This document shows positions 8,805 to 17,974 of a stretch of 64,000 bases of DNA, piece by piece. The notes beneath the pieces were generated by a model. The model was not told where the DNA came from. It saw nothing but the letters and a program-made list of their open reading frames with translations, and did not search any database. The stretch lies in assembly GCA_963705325.1 (NCBI GenBank), contig OY970069.1, forward strand, positions 620,001 to 684,000. The letters are read 5' to 3'. Position 1 is the first letter of the stretch, and each line of letters begins with the position of its first letter. Made by a program: the position numbers and the translations under genes. Origin of the DNA: DATARH01 sp963705325. Its GTDB lineage: Bacteria > Pseudomonadota > Alphaproteobacteria > ATCC43930 > CGMCC-115725.

Positions 8805-10766
8805 TCAGCGTTCCAGCACCTCGTGCAGCGCCGCCTCCAGCTCCTGGATACGGTAGGGCTTGGTCAGAATGCGCGAGGCGGCACCATCGTGGCCGTTTTG
8901 ACCGCTTTGGCCATCGATCGTCGCGCCCGGAAACCCGGACGTCAGCACCACCTTCACCGCGGGCCAGCGCTCGCGGACCTGCCGGGCGAGCTCGATGCCG
9001 TCGAAAGGCCCCGGCATCACGACATCGCTGAACAGCACATCGACCGGCTCCCGCTCGAGTATCTCTAGAGCTTCGGCTGCGCTCGAGGCGGCGATTGGCC
9101 GATAGCCTAGTCCCTGGAGCTGACGCACCACCAGTCGCCGCAGCCGCTCGTTGTCTTCGACTGCTAGCACGGTCTCGCCGGCGCCGCGCGAAATCGAGGA
9201 CAACATTTCCGGCTCGGGCGCCGCCGCCGCATCGCTCACGCTGCGCGGCAGATAAAGCCGAAATGCCGTGCCGACCCCCGGCTCGCTGTAGACGGCGATA
9301 TGACCGCCTGACTGCTTGATGAAGCCAAACACCATGCTAAGGCCGAGCCCGGTTCCCCGCCCCGGTTCCTTGGTGGTGAAGAACGGTTCGAAGATGCGCT
9401 CGGCCACCTCCGGCGGCATCCCTGAACCGTTGTCGGTCACCTCGATCGCAGCATAATCGCCCGCCGCGACTTCCGCATGGGTGCTGGCGTACTCGGCATC
9501 GAGTTGCCGGTTGGCCGTGACGATCGAGAGGCGGCCTCCGCGCGGCATTGCGTCGCGCGCGTTGGTCGCGAGGTTGGCGAGCGCGGCTTCAAGCTGCGTC
9601 GGATCGGCGACGACCGGCCATAGGTCCTGGGCCAGATCGAGGGCGATCTCGATATTTTCTCCCAAGGTCCGGCGCAGTAGCCGGACGATACCCGACACCA
9701 GTTCGTTCGCGTCGACGCGCGCTGGGCGCAGCGGCTGTTGGCGGGCGAAGGCAAGCAGCCGTCGCGTCAGCTCCGCCCCGCTGGTCGCCGCTTCGTCCGC
9801 CTCGCGGACGAGCTGCTCCGCCTCGACGTTGCCGGCGACAAGCGGCTGCACGAGATCAAGACTGCCGATGATGACGCCGAGTAAATTGTTGAAATCATGC
9901 GCCATCCCGCCGGTGAGATTGCCGATCGCCTCCATCTTCTGCGCCTGGCGCAGTTGGTCGGCGGCGCGTCTCTCTTCGGTGATGTCGATGTGGACCCCGA
10001 GAAAATATCCCGGCTGGCCGTCAGGATCGATCAGCGTGCGGATGACCGCGCGCATCCAGCGCTCCTCGCCTGTATCCGCGCGCAGCGCGCGGAATTCGCC
10101 GCGGTAGATCTTGCCCTCGCGGATCGCCGCAAGCGCCGCAGCGGCCACTTGGTCTCGGTCATCGGGATGAACCCGCCGCAGCCACTCGCCGACTCCGATC
10201 TCCGGCTTGTCGAGCGGAAAGCCGTAGATCCGGTTGAACTGGGCGTCGATCCGCGCCGGATGGCGGGAGGTCGCGGCGTGGCCGATACCCATCCCGGTGA
10301 GTTCCGCCGCCAATGCGAGGCGCGCTTCGCTTTCGCCCAACCTGCGCTCGGCCTCCTTGCGTTCGGTGATATCGCGCCCGATGAAAAAGAACTGGTGCTC
10401 GGCGTCCGACCACACGCCGATCCACCACAGCGTCACCGGATGCCCGTCGCGGTGCAGGTACCGGCACTCGAAATTGCGCGTCGTCCGCTCGCGACGCGCT
10501 CGGCGCATCTCGTCACGAGTGCTGTCGAGATCGTCGGGATGGACGAACTCGATCCCGTTGCGGCCTGCCATCTCTTTCGGCGTGTAGCCGATAACCGCCA
10601 GCGAGCTGGGGCTGACGCGGATGAAATTGCCTTGGCCGTCGGCGACGAGGATCAGGTCCGGCGAATTGTCGAAGATGCCCTGATTGATCGCCCGCGTCGC
10701 TTCAAGCTCAGCGGCCGACGCCGACGCCGCGTGCAACCCCTCGTCGCCAATCGCGCTATCCGCCAT
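8805..10766 (-). CDS. PAS-domain hybrid histidine kinase with C-terminal receiver
   Basis: A 653-residue soluble hybrid kinase with no membrane segment. Two PAS/PAC modules lie at about 25-135 (ending FFFIGRDITERK) and 150-265 (ending HIDITEERR). They are followed by a HisKA dimerisation domain with phospho-acceptor His290 in GGMAHDFNN and a HATPase domain with an N box (NLATNARDA), DNGSGM and GTGLGLS. A receiver domain has candidate Asp581 in LFSDVVMPG and a Lys in ILTKPYR. ATG 10766 is preferred over an upstream in-frame start at 10796. The cognate output regulator is not adjacent. It is sandwiched antisense between two paralogous amidohydrolases, so it may sense their substrate, which is inference only. 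Confidence 0.93.
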   Translation of the reverse strand: MADSAIGDEGLHAASASAAELEATRAINQGIFDNSPDLILVADGQGNFIRVSPSSLAVIGYTPKEMAGRNGIEFVHPDDLDSTRDEMRRARRERTTRNFECRYLHRDGHPVTLWWIGVWSDAEHQFFFIGRDITERKEAERRLGESEARLALAAELTGMGIGHAATSRHPARIDAQFNRIYGFPLDKPEIGVGEWLRRVHPDDRDQVAAAALAAIREGKIYRGEFRALRADTGEERWMRAVIRTLIDPDGQPGYFLGVHIDITEERRAADQLRQAQKMEAIGNLTGGMAHDFNNLLGVIIGSLDLVQPLVAGNVEAEQLVREADEAATSGAELTRRLLAFARQQPLRPARVDANELVSGIVRLLRRTLGENIEIALDLAQDLWPVVADPTQLEAALANLATNARDAMPRGGRLSIVTANRQLDAEYASTHAEVAAGDYAAIEVTDNGSGMPPEVAERIFEPFFTTKEPGRGTGLGLSMVFGFIKQSGGHIAVYSEPGVGTAFRLYLPRSVSDAAAAPEPEMLSSISRGAGETVLAVEDNERLRRLVVRQLQGLGYRPIAASSAAEALEILEREPVDVLFSDVVMPGPFDGIELARQVRERWPAVKVVLTSGFPGATIDGQSGQNGHDGAASRILTKPYRIQELEAALHEVLER

Positions 10767-10910
10767 GACCGGTCTTCGGCTCAGCCCTGACCGCACTGCC
10801 GCAACTCTATACGGGAATAGGCGAGCGTCCCATCGCGATCTCGCAGCCCGGTCGCACCTCGGCGGCGAAATTCACCACGATTCGAAGCCTCGAATTGTCG
10901 GTGCCGTGGT

Positions 10911-10939
10911 TTGACTTGGGTTGCCGCGGGGCATACGCT
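10911..10939 (+). promoter_or_regulatory. Sigma-70-type promoter of the second amidohydrolase
   Basis: TTGACT at 10911-10916, a 17-bp spacer, and TACGCT at 10934-10939 followed by TTT. It is nearly identical in layout and -10 sequence to the promoter at 7170. Confidence 0.55.
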
Positions 10940-10976
10940 TTTGGGCGTGCGTGCGATCGCGACCCTGGAGGCAAGG

Positions 10977-12446
10977 ATGAGCTCTCACCAAAGCCCACAA
11001 GAGATCCGCAAAAACCTCAAGCACCCGGTCATCGACGGCGACGGGCATTGGGTCGAATACACACCGGTCTTCGCCGAAAAGATCCGCAAGGTGACGGGCG
11101 ATCTCGGCGGCAACGGCTTCCTCCAGTCGCAACGGCGCATCCCCGACGCGCTCGAGCTCACCACCGAGCAGCGCAAGGAGCGCGGGATCGCGATGGAGGG
11201 CCAATGGGGCCGCCAAGCGGTCAACACGCTCGATCGCGCGACCGCGATGATGCCGCGCATGTTCTATGAGCGGCTCGACGAGCTGGGCATCGATTTCGGC
11301 ATCGTCTATCCCACCGCCGGGCTCGGCATCCCGCGCATCGCCGACGACGCGACCCGCCGAGCGGTGATCCGCGGCTTTAACGTGGTTACCCACGACTACT
11401 TCAAGGATTTCTCCGACAAGCTGACCCCGGCCGCGGTGATCGGCGTTCACACGCCGGAAGAGGCGATCGAGGAGCTCGAATTCTGCGTCAAACAGCTCGG
11501 CTCGAAGGTCGCAATGTTCGGCAGCGGCGTGCGCCGGCCGATCGCGCACGCCAAGGGCGCCTCGGCCGATGTCGCCAAATACGCGCTGGGCTTCGACCAG
11601 CTCGGCATCGACAGCCAATACGATTACGACCCCGTCTGGCAGAAATGCCGCGAACTAAAGATCGCGCCGACCTTCCATACCGGCGGGCGCGGCTACGGCG
11701 AGCGCATGAGCCCGTCGAATTTCACCTTCAACCATATCGGCCATTTCGCAGCCGCTGGCCACAATGTCGCCAAAGCGCTGTTCCTCGGTGGCGTGACGCG
11801 GCGTTTCCCCGACCTGCGGTTCGCCTTCCTCGAAGGCGGCGTCGGCTGGGGCTGTCAGCTGTTCTGCGATCTGATCGAGCATTGGGAGCGGCGCGGCGCC
11901 AAGGGGTTGGAGAGAATGGACCCCAGCAAGCTCGACCGGAAACTGCTGCGCGAGATGGTCGATAAATACGGCTATAGCGACATCGGCGCCGAGCTCGATA
12001 AGCGGGACGGCTGGCCGCTCGAGGAAGACTTCCTCACCGGCAACGTGCCGCCCGACGACTACATTCACTGCAAGATCTCGCAGAAGCAGGACTGGCTCGA
12101 CCTCTACGCCACGCCGTATTATTTCGGCTGCGAGGCGGACGACCGGATGAATGCGGTCGCCTTCGGCAAGACCATGCCGCTGGGCGCGCGGATCAACGCG
12201 ATCTACTCGTCCGACATCGGGCATTTCGACGTCATGGACATGCGCGACCCGCTGCCGGAGGCGTTCGAGCTGGTCGAGGACGGGTTCATCACCGAGGACG
12301 ATTTCCGCGACTTCACCTTTGCCAACGCGGTACGCCTCTGGGGCACGCAGAACCCGGGCTTCTTCGAAGGCACCCCGGTCGCCAAGGAAGCCGCCGCCGT
12401 GCTCAAGGCCGGCACTGCTCCGGCCTTACAAGACGCCGCAAAATAA
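10977..12446 (+). CDS. Amidohydrolase family protein (TIM-barrel metal-dependent hydrolase), paralogue 2
   Basis: A 489-residue paralogue of the protein at 7253, with the same order of motifs: HPVIDGDGHW, RATAMMPRMFY, FHTGGRGYG, HIGHFAAAGH, FLEGGVGWG and SSDIGHFDV. ATG 10977 is used because CTGGAGGCAAGG precedes it and the similarity to the paralogue begins there (MSSHQSPQ versus MSRHQSPE). The frame's extra upstream residues fall in the promoter. The active-site residues visible in paralogue 1 are retained, so both copies are probably functional enzymes, perhaps with different substrate ranges or acting as a hetero-oligomer. Confidence 0.9.
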   Translation: MSSHQSPQEIRKNLKHPVIDGDGHWVEYTPVFAEKIRKVTGDLGGNGFLQSQRRIPDALELTTEQRKERGIAMEGQWGRQAVNTLDRATAMMPRMFYERLDELGIDFGIVYPTAGLGIPRIADDATRRAVIRGFNVVTHDYFKDFSDKLTPAAVIGVHTPEEAIEELEFCVKQLGSKVAMFGSGVRRPIAHAKGASADVAKYALGFDQLGIDSQYDYDPVWQKCRELKIAPTFHTGGRGYGERMSPSNFTFNHIGHFAAAGHNVAKALFLGGVTRRFPDLRFAFLEGGVGWGCQLFCDLIEHWERRGAKGLERMDPSKLDRKLLREMVDKYGYSDIGAELDKRDGWPLEEDFLTGNVPPDDYIHCKISQKQDWLDLYATPYYFGCEADDRMNAVAFGKTMPLGARINAIYSSDIGHFDVMDMRDPLPEAFELVEDGFITEDDFRDFTFANAVRLWGTQNPGFFEGTPVAKEAAAVLKAGTAPALQDAAK

Positions 12447-12484
12447 AGAGCGCGGGCGCAACGCCCGCCCTTCGTTCTGACAGT

Positions 12485-12516
12485 CATGGCCGGGTTCAAA
12501 CCCGGCCATGACGATT
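12485..12516. repeat. Short palindromic repeat / possible terminator
   Basis: The 11-bp perfect stem catggccgggt/acccggccatg has a TCAA loop at 12485-12510 and is followed by ACGATTTT. It shares the CCGGGT-CAA-ACCCGG core with the repeat at 4229. It lies between the second amidohydrolase and the next gene and could terminate the former. Confidence 0.6.
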
Positions 12517-12532
12517 TTGGGAGGAAACATCG

Positions 12533-13582
12533 ATGGCGCAATCCGCCCAGCCAGGCCGGTTCGGCCATATCGTCAAGCCCGACGATGCCTGGCTGACGAA
12601 GCAGGAGAAAGAGCCGATCCTCGAGCCCGAACTGCCGATCATCGACACGCATCACCATCTCTGGCAGCGCGGCGCCGACTGGCCGTATTTCCTCCCTGAA
12701 TTACTCGCCGACCTGAGCACCGGGCACAACATCGTCGCCACCGTGTTCGAGGAATGTCGGTCGATGTACCGGGGCGCCGGGGCGGAGGGGATGCGCCCGG
12801 TCGGCGAGGTCGAATTCGTCGCCGGCATCGCCGCGATGAGCGCCAGCGGGAATTATGGGCCGACCAAGGTCGCCCAGGGCATCGTCGCGTACGCCGATCT
12901 AGCGCTCGGCGACCGGGTCGAGCCGGTGCTAGAGGCGCTGATCCGCGCCGGCGGCGGCAGAGTCAAGGGCGTCCGCTATTCGGTCGGCTACGATGCCGAC
13001 CCGGCGATCGGCAATAGTCGGCCGGACTCCGCGCCGCACATCTATGCCCGGCCGGAAGTCCGCGCCGGGGTGGCGAAGCTCGCGGCGCATGGGCTGGTGC
13101 TCGACGCCTGGTGCTATCATCCGCAGTTGCAGGATGTGATCGACCTGGCGCGTGCCCTGCCGCAGGCGACGATCTGCATGTGTCATGTCGGCGGGGTGCT
13201 CGGCTACGGCGCCTACGCGGGCAGAAAGGATGAAGTTCACGCGAGCTGGCGGACCAGCATGGCGGAGCTGGCCAAATGCCCCAACGTCTCGGTCAAGATC
13301 GGCGGTATGCTGAACCGTGGGGCGGCGCTCGATTTCCGCTCCCTTCCCGCACCACCCAATTCGGCGGCCTGGGCTGCTGCATGGCGCCCCTTTGTCGAGC
13401 CCTGCGTCGAGCTATTCGGCGCCGAGCGCTGCAATTTCGAGAGCAACTTCCCGGTCGACAAGATGGGTACCGGCTACGCGACCCTGTGGAACGCGTTCAA
13501 GCGCATCACGGCCGGCTGCTCCGCCGGCGAGAAGCTGGCGCTCTACAGCGGCACGGCGAAGCGGCTCTACAAGCTCGACTGA
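12533..13582 (+). CDS. Amidohydrolase, L-fuconolactonase-like (COG3618)
   Basis: A 349-residue protein with the classical amidohydrolase metal motif IIDTHHHLW near residue 38. Further barrel ligands are likely in DAWCYHPQ, CMCHVGGV and the terminal FESNFPVDK, which is typical of COG3618 members. That group hydrolyses lactones or related cyclic esters. ATG 12533 follows GGGAGGAAACATCG. It is unrelated in detail to the two longer amidohydrolases upstream. It is followed by the EthD-like gene, giving a probable catabolic pair with substrate unknown. Confidence 0.88.
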   Translation: MAQSAQPGRFGHIVKPDDAWLTKQEKEPILEPELPIIDTHHHLWQRGADWPYFLPELLADLSTGHNIVATVFEECRSMYRGAGAEGMRPVGEVEFVAGIAAMSASGNYGPTKVAQGIVAYADLALGDRVEPVLEALIRAGGGRVKGVRYSVGYDADPAIGNSRPDSAPHIYARPEVRAGVAKLAAHGLVLDAWCYHPQLQDVIDLARALPQATICMCHVGGVLGYGAYAGRKDEVHASWRTSMAELAKCPNVSVKIGGMLNRGAALDFRSLPAPPNSAAWAAAWRPFVEPCVELFGAERCNFESNFPVDKMGTGYATLWNAFKRITAGCSAGEKLALYSGTAKRLYKLD

Positions 13583-13663
13583 CTGCTTTAATCTCGACCT
13601 CACGAAATGCGAGGGAGGGAGCGATGGCGAAAGGCTTGCTGATCGCGGCGATGAATTTCTCCG

Positions 13664-14257
13664 ATGTCGCCGCAGGACGAGTTCCACGACTGGTACGACA
13701 CCGAACACGTCCCCGAGCGGCTCGCCGTCCCAGGCTTCATCAACGCCGACCGCTGGATCGGCATCGACAACCCGAAGGTCTCGGTCGCGACCTACGACCT
13801 CGACAACGTCGGCGTGCTGCACAGCGCGCCTTACCTGGCCGTCGGCGGCGCCAACGGTTCGCCCTGGACCAAGCGGGTGACAAGCCGGGTCAACCACATC
13901 ATCCGTCTCGAAGGCGACCAGATCCTGCCCGGTGACGGGCTGGCCCCGCGCGGTGCGGTGCAGCTCCTGGTGATCTCGATGAACCCGGTGCCCGAAGCTG
14001 AAGCGGAGTTCAACGCCTGGTACAACGAGGAACATCTGCCGGCCCTGGGCTCGGTACCCGGCGTCCTGATGGCGCGGCGTTATCGCGGCCAAGGCGCGAC
14101 CCAACGCTATCTGGCGATGTATCACTTCGCCCGCGAAGACGTGCGCGACGGCGATGCCTGGAAGAACGCCGCGAACACGCCGTGGACCGAGAAGATGCGG
14201 CCGCATTTCCGCGATTATCTGCGCCTCGAATGCCGCCCCTATAAGCGCACGGCATAG
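13664..14257 (+). CDS. EthD-like dimeric alpha-beta barrel protein, 5' frameshift
   Basis: The open frame from 13664 encodes 197 residues with two similar halves: EFHDWYDTEHVPERL near residue 6 and EFNAWYNEEHLPAL near residue 117. That is a duplicated ferredoxin-like barrel of the EthD/Dabb type. The natural start looks to be 13624 (strong GGGAGGGAGCG before ATG, encoding MAKGLLIAAMNFSDV), but that frame is +1 offset from the rest and reads into arginine-rich nonsense. A one-base loss or two-base gain near 13663-13675 would rejoin them. The gene is therefore either frameshifted in this strain, carries a sequencing error, or uses the weaker internal ATG. The partner amidohydrolase is 80 bp upstream. 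Confidence 0.7.
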   Translation: MSPQDEFHDWYDTEHVPERLAVPGFINADRWIGIDNPKVSVATYDLDNVGVLHSAPYLAVGGANGSPWTKRVTSRVNHIIRLEGDQILPGDGLAPRGAVQLLVISMNPVPEAEAEFNAWYNEEHLPALGSVPGVLMARRYRGQGATQRYLAMYHFAREDVRDGDAWKNAANTPWTEKMRPHFRDYLRLECRPYKRTA

Positions 14258-14259
14258 CC

Positions 14260-16686
14260 GTGCCAGACTTCGCCGATAGCGTGTTCAAGACCGGAGAGCC
14301 GCTACCGCCGGCGCTGCTGCACCGGCGCAGCACGCCCGCGGAACTGCCGTTCAAGCTGTCGAGCGAGCTGGCCGACGCGCCGGCGATGATTGGCCAAGAC
14401 CGAGCGGCCGAGGCGGTCGAGTTCGCGCTGCGCATGCGCCGCAAGGGTTACAACGTCTACGCGCTCGGACCTCCCGGCACCGGCCGCCATAGCTTAGTCC
14501 AAGATTTGCTGCGACGTCGCGCTGCGACCGAGTTGACCCCACCCGACCTTTGCTACGTCAACAATTTCTCGGACCCGCAGCGTCCGCGGCAGCTCGATCT
14601 GCCGGCCGGTCAAGGCGCCGGTTTCGCGGCGGCGATGAAGCATCTGATTGAAGAATTGCGTATCGCCTTGCCCGCGGCCTTCGAACGCGACGAATACCGC
14701 GCCCGCCGCGAAGTGCTCGATCAGCAGATGAAGGCGCACAGCGAAGAGGGGTTCGGCGGACTGCAGCAGCGCGCCGAGGCCAAGAGCATCGCCCTGATCC
14801 GCACGCCGATGGGTCTCGCGCTGGCGCCGCAGCGCGATGGCAAGGTGATGAGCCCCGAGGATTTCCAGTCGCTGCCAGAAGACGACCGCAAGCGTATCCA
14901 GGCCGATCTCGAAACGGCGCAGGGCGAGCTTGAGGCGGTGATGCGGCAGATACCCCAATGGGAGCGCGAGCACCGCGACGCGGTCCGCGCGTTAAACCGC
15001 GACACCACCGGCTTTGCCGTCGCCACCCTGATCGGCGAGCTGCGCAATAGTTACGCCGACCTACCCGACCTCCTTGAGTACCTCGACGCGGTCGAGCACG
15101 ACATCAAGGAAAACGTCGACGATTTCCTCCCGCACGCCCAACCGCAAGCGACACCGGAACCCGGCGGTTCGCCGATACCACCGGCGGCACAAGCGGCGTT
15201 GGAAGACATGCGCTATCGCCGTTACCAGGTGAACGTAATCGTCGATAATGGTAATCGGCAGGGCGCGCCAGTCGTCTACGAAGACAACCCGACCTATCAG
15301 AACCTGGTCGGGCGGGTCGAGCACCTCGCCCGTTTTGGCGCATTGATCACCGATTTCAACCTGATCCAGGCCGGCGCGCTGCACCGCGCCAATGGCGGTT
15401 ATCTGATCCTCGACGCCGAACGGCTGATCACCGGCAGTTACGGTTGGCCAGCCCTCAAACGCGGCCTGCAATCGGGTGAGATTCGCATCGAGTTGATCGA
15501 GCAGGCGCTGAGCCTCGCCAGCACGGTGACCTTGCAGCCCGAGCCGATCCCGCTCGACGTCAAGGTCGTGCTGATCGGCTCGCCGCTGCTGTATTACCTG
15601 CTGGCGCAGCATGATGAGGATTTCGCCGAGCTGTTCAAAATCGCCGCCGATTTCGATGATCGCGTGCCACGCACCAGCGACGCGACGATGCTCTATGCGC
15701 GAGCCATCGCCACCATCGTGCGCCACGAGCACCTGCGCGCCTTCGACCGCGACGCGGTCGCCCGAGTTGTTGAGCAGGCTGCGCGGCTTGCCGGCGATTC
15801 CGAACGGTTGTCGACGAGCATGCGGGCGATCCACGAATTGCTGCAGGAGGCCGACCAACTCGCTGCCGATGCCGGCAAGGAGGTGGTCGGCGCCGCCGAA
15901 ATTCAGGGTGCGCTCGACGCACAGGTCCGCCGCGGTAACCGCATCTACCGCCGCATGCAGGAGGAGATCGCCCGCCGAACCATCCGCATCGAGACCAGTG
16001 ACGAAGCGGTCGGCCAGATTAATGGCCTCTCAGTGATCAGCCTTGGCGCGCTCGCCTTCGGGAATCCGACCCGAATCACCGCGCAGGTACGCATGGGCCG
16101 GGGCGAGGTCGTCGATATCGAGCGGGAGGTTCAGCTTGGCGGCCCACTGCACTCGAAAGGTGTATTGATCCTCTCGGGCTTCCTCGGCGGTAGGTTCGGC
16201 GCGACGCGGCCCTTGTCGCTGCACGCGAGCCTTGTCTTCGAGCAGTCGTATGGCGGGGTGGATGGCGACAGCGCCTCGGCCGCCGAGTTGTTCGCACTGC
16301 TTTCGGCGCTCTCCGAGGTGCCGATCAAGCAATGTTTTGCCGTCACCGGCTCAGTCGATCAGCACGGCATCATCCAGGCAATCGGCGGGATCAACGAGAA
16401 GATCGAGGGATTCTTCGACGTCTGCCGCGCCCGCGGGCTCACCGGCGAGCAGGGGGTTATCTTCCCGGCGAGCAACGTCAAGCATCTGATGTTGCGATCG
16501 GATGTCGTCGATGCCGCGGCGGAAGGTAAGTTTCGGGTCATTCCGATGGAGACAATCGACCAGGGCTTCCGATTGCTGACCGGCGTCGCGACCGAGATTA
16601 CCGACGGGAAGATCGCCGCGCGGCTCGACGGCTTCGCCGCCAAGGCGGCGGCGCTGGCGCGCGCGGCTTTGGGAACGACACCGTGA
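14260..16686 (+). CDS. Lon-related ATP-dependent protease (LonB/AsrA-like)
   Basis: An 808-residue protein of the Lon-related COG1067 family. It starts at GTG 14260, two bases after the previous stop. An N-terminal AAA-like module has GPPGTGRHS in the Walker A position (Arg in place of Lys, as I recall for this family). A long helical insert is followed by a second ATPase-like region and a Lon proteolytic domain. The Ser/Lys dyad is Ser671 in DGDSAS and Lys714 in INEKIEG, with the same 43-residue spacing as classical Lon. It should degrade unfolded or regulatory proteins in the cytoplasm. Its stop overlaps the start of the USP-like gene (GTGA), indicating translational coupling and a shared stress role. 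Confidence 0.9.
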   Translation: MPDFADSVFKTGEPLPPALLHRRSTPAELPFKLSSELADAPAMIGQDRAAEAVEFALRMRRKGYNVYALGPPGTGRHSLVQDLLRRRAATELTPPDLCYVNNFSDPQRPRQLDLPAGQGAGFAAAMKHLIEELRIALPAAFERDEYRARREVLDQQMKAHSEEGFGGLQQRAEAKSIALIRTPMGLALAPQRDGKVMSPEDFQSLPEDDRKRIQADLETAQGELEAVMRQIPQWEREHRDAVRALNRDTTGFAVATLIGELRNSYADLPDLLEYLDAVEHDIKENVDDFLPHAQPQATPEPGGSPIPPAAQAALEDMRYRRYQVNVIVDNGNRQGAPVVYEDNPTYQNLVGRVEHLARFGALITDFNLIQAGALHRANGGYLILDAERLITGSYGWPALKRGLQSGEIRIELIEQALSLASTVTLQPEPIPLDVKVVLIGSPLLYYLLAQHDEDFAELFKIAADFDDRVPRTSDATMLYARAIATIVRHEHLRAFDRDAVARVVEQAARLAGDSERLSTSMRAIHELLQEADQLAADAGKEVVGAAEIQGALDAQVRRGNRIYRRMQEEIARRTIRIETSDEAVGQINGLSVISLGALAFGNPTRITAQVRMGRGEVVDIEREVQLGGPLHSKGVLILSGFLGGRFGATRPLSLHASLVFEQSYGGVDGDSASAAELFALLSALSEVPIKQCFAVTGSVDQHGIIQAIGGINEKIEGFFDVCRARGLTGEQGVIFPASNVKHLMLRSDVVDAAAEGKFRVIPMETIDQGFRLLTGVATEITDGKIAARLDGFAAKAAALARAALGTTP

Positions 16687-17513
16687 CCGCGCGCATCGAG
16701 CGGGTTGTCGTAGCCCTCGACGCGGTATCGGAAAACCGCGCCACGATCGACACCGCGGCGCGGCTGGCGGCCCGTTGGCGTGCGCGGCTGCACGGCGTCT
16801 TTGTCGAAGATGATGATCTGCTTCGCCTTGCCAACCTACCGTTCGCGCGGCAGGTCTCGTTGGGTGTGGGGGTCGAGAGATTGACCCTGCAGCAAGCTGA
16901 GCGCCAATTGCGTGCGTTTGCCGAGCAGGCGCGCCGCGACATCGCCGCGGCCGCCCATCGTCTCAATGTCGACTGGTCATTCGATGTCGTTCGCGGGGGA
17001 GCCGCCGCCGGGATCGCTGGCGCATCGGCGACCGATTTCCTTGTTGCTAGCACCGCGACCCGCCCCATTGGTGGACACTTCCGCGTCGAGTGCCGCTGGT
17101 GGTCGGCGGTGGCGGTGGCGCCGGCGACCTCGACCTTCCTGCTGTCGTCGCGAATGTGGGATCGGGATGGCGCGGTTGTCGCGCTTGTACCTAAACGCGA
17201 AGCGGCAACCGAGCGGCTGCTCGATGCCGCGGCGCAGCTGGCCGAAGCCGGTGGCAGACAGCTCGTCGTGGTTTGCCCGGGCGAACTCGCCGAGGACGAA
17301 GCCTTCGTTGCCTGGCTTGGGGAGCGCCTGGCCAGCTATTCGGTACCGGTCGAAATCGACTTAGCCCCGTCCGAACCGGCGGAAATGCTCCGCCGCATTG
17401 TCGATCTCGATTGCCGCTTGCTGGCGATAAGCGCCACCAGCGCCCACGCCAAACCCGAGCAACTGCGCAACCTGATTGCGAAAGCGGCCTGCGATGTTGT
17501 GGTGGTCCGCTAA
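16683..17513 (+). CDS. Universal stress protein-like protein
   Basis: A 276-residue protein of two Rossmann-like halves. The first begins RIERVVVALDAVSENRATID, with a helix LAARWRARLHGVFVEDDD typical of the UspA fold. The second ends CRLLAISATSAHAK and AACDVVVVR. I do not see a clean GxxGxG ATP loop, so it may be a non-nucleotide-binding member. The GTG start at 16683 overlaps the Lon-related protease stop by 4 bp, so the two are almost certainly cotranslated. A role as adaptor or stress partner of the protease is inference. Confidence 0.75.
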   Translation: MTARIERVVVALDAVSENRATIDTAARLAARWRARLHGVFVEDDDLLRLANLPFARQVSLGVGVERLTLQQAERQLRAFAEQARRDIAAAAHRLNVDWSFDVVRGGAAAGIAGASATDFLVASTATRPIGGHFRVECRWWSAVAVAPATSTFLLSSRMWDRDGAVVALVPKREAATERLLDAAAQLAEAGGRQLVVVCPGELAEDEAFVAWLGERLASYSVPVEIDLAPSEPAEMLRRIVDLDCRLLAISATSAHAKPEQLRNLIAKAACDVVVVR

Positions 17514-17687
17514 ATCATCCGCGCCCAGCGTGCCCCGTGGTCAACTGGATAGCGCGATTGCCCGGAGAGGGCGCGAAAACCCAATCTCTCGGTTGAACTT
17601 TGCCAGGCTTCCTTCGCCGTGTTGCGCCGATGACGACCTTACCAAAGCTTGTTATCATGGCGCAGTTGCCAATACCTGGGTGCGATC

Positions 17688-17954
17688 ATGATCGGTCCGC
17701 CGGGCTTGCCAAAGTTGGGGCGTCGCGTTTTTAGCTTCGCGGCGGGTAAGCCGTTGCAAACGGGAGAACGGCACGCCTGGAAGTGGGTGACCGGCCTCTA
17801 TTTCGCGGGCGTGCTGGCGCATTTCAGCCATCACATGGCTGTTGACCTGCCCGCGGATGGGGTCGACCCCTCGATCGGAGTCGCGATCGCGAGCGCACCG
17901 GTCAGTCTCGCTTGGCCCGCCGATCTCATCCACACCTTGATTGACCTGAGCTAA
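17688..17954 (+). CDS. Small hypothetical protein
   Basis: A possible 88-residue protein from ATG 17688 (an upstream in-frame ATG at 17649 would give 101). I do not recognise it. It has one moderately hydrophobic segment (WVTGLYFAGVLAHFSHHM) and a second near the C-terminus. No clear Shine-Dalgarno is visible. It ends 20 bp before the FecR-domain gene in the same direction. A competing antisense frame is arginine-rich and less convincing. Confidence 0.4.
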   Translation: MIGPPGLPKLGRRVFSFAAGKPLQTGERHAWKWVTGLYFAGVLAHFSHHMAVDLPADGVDPSIGVAIASAPVSLAWPADLIHTLIDLS

Positions 17955-17974
17955 GCACCGTTTCTCATCCGCCC

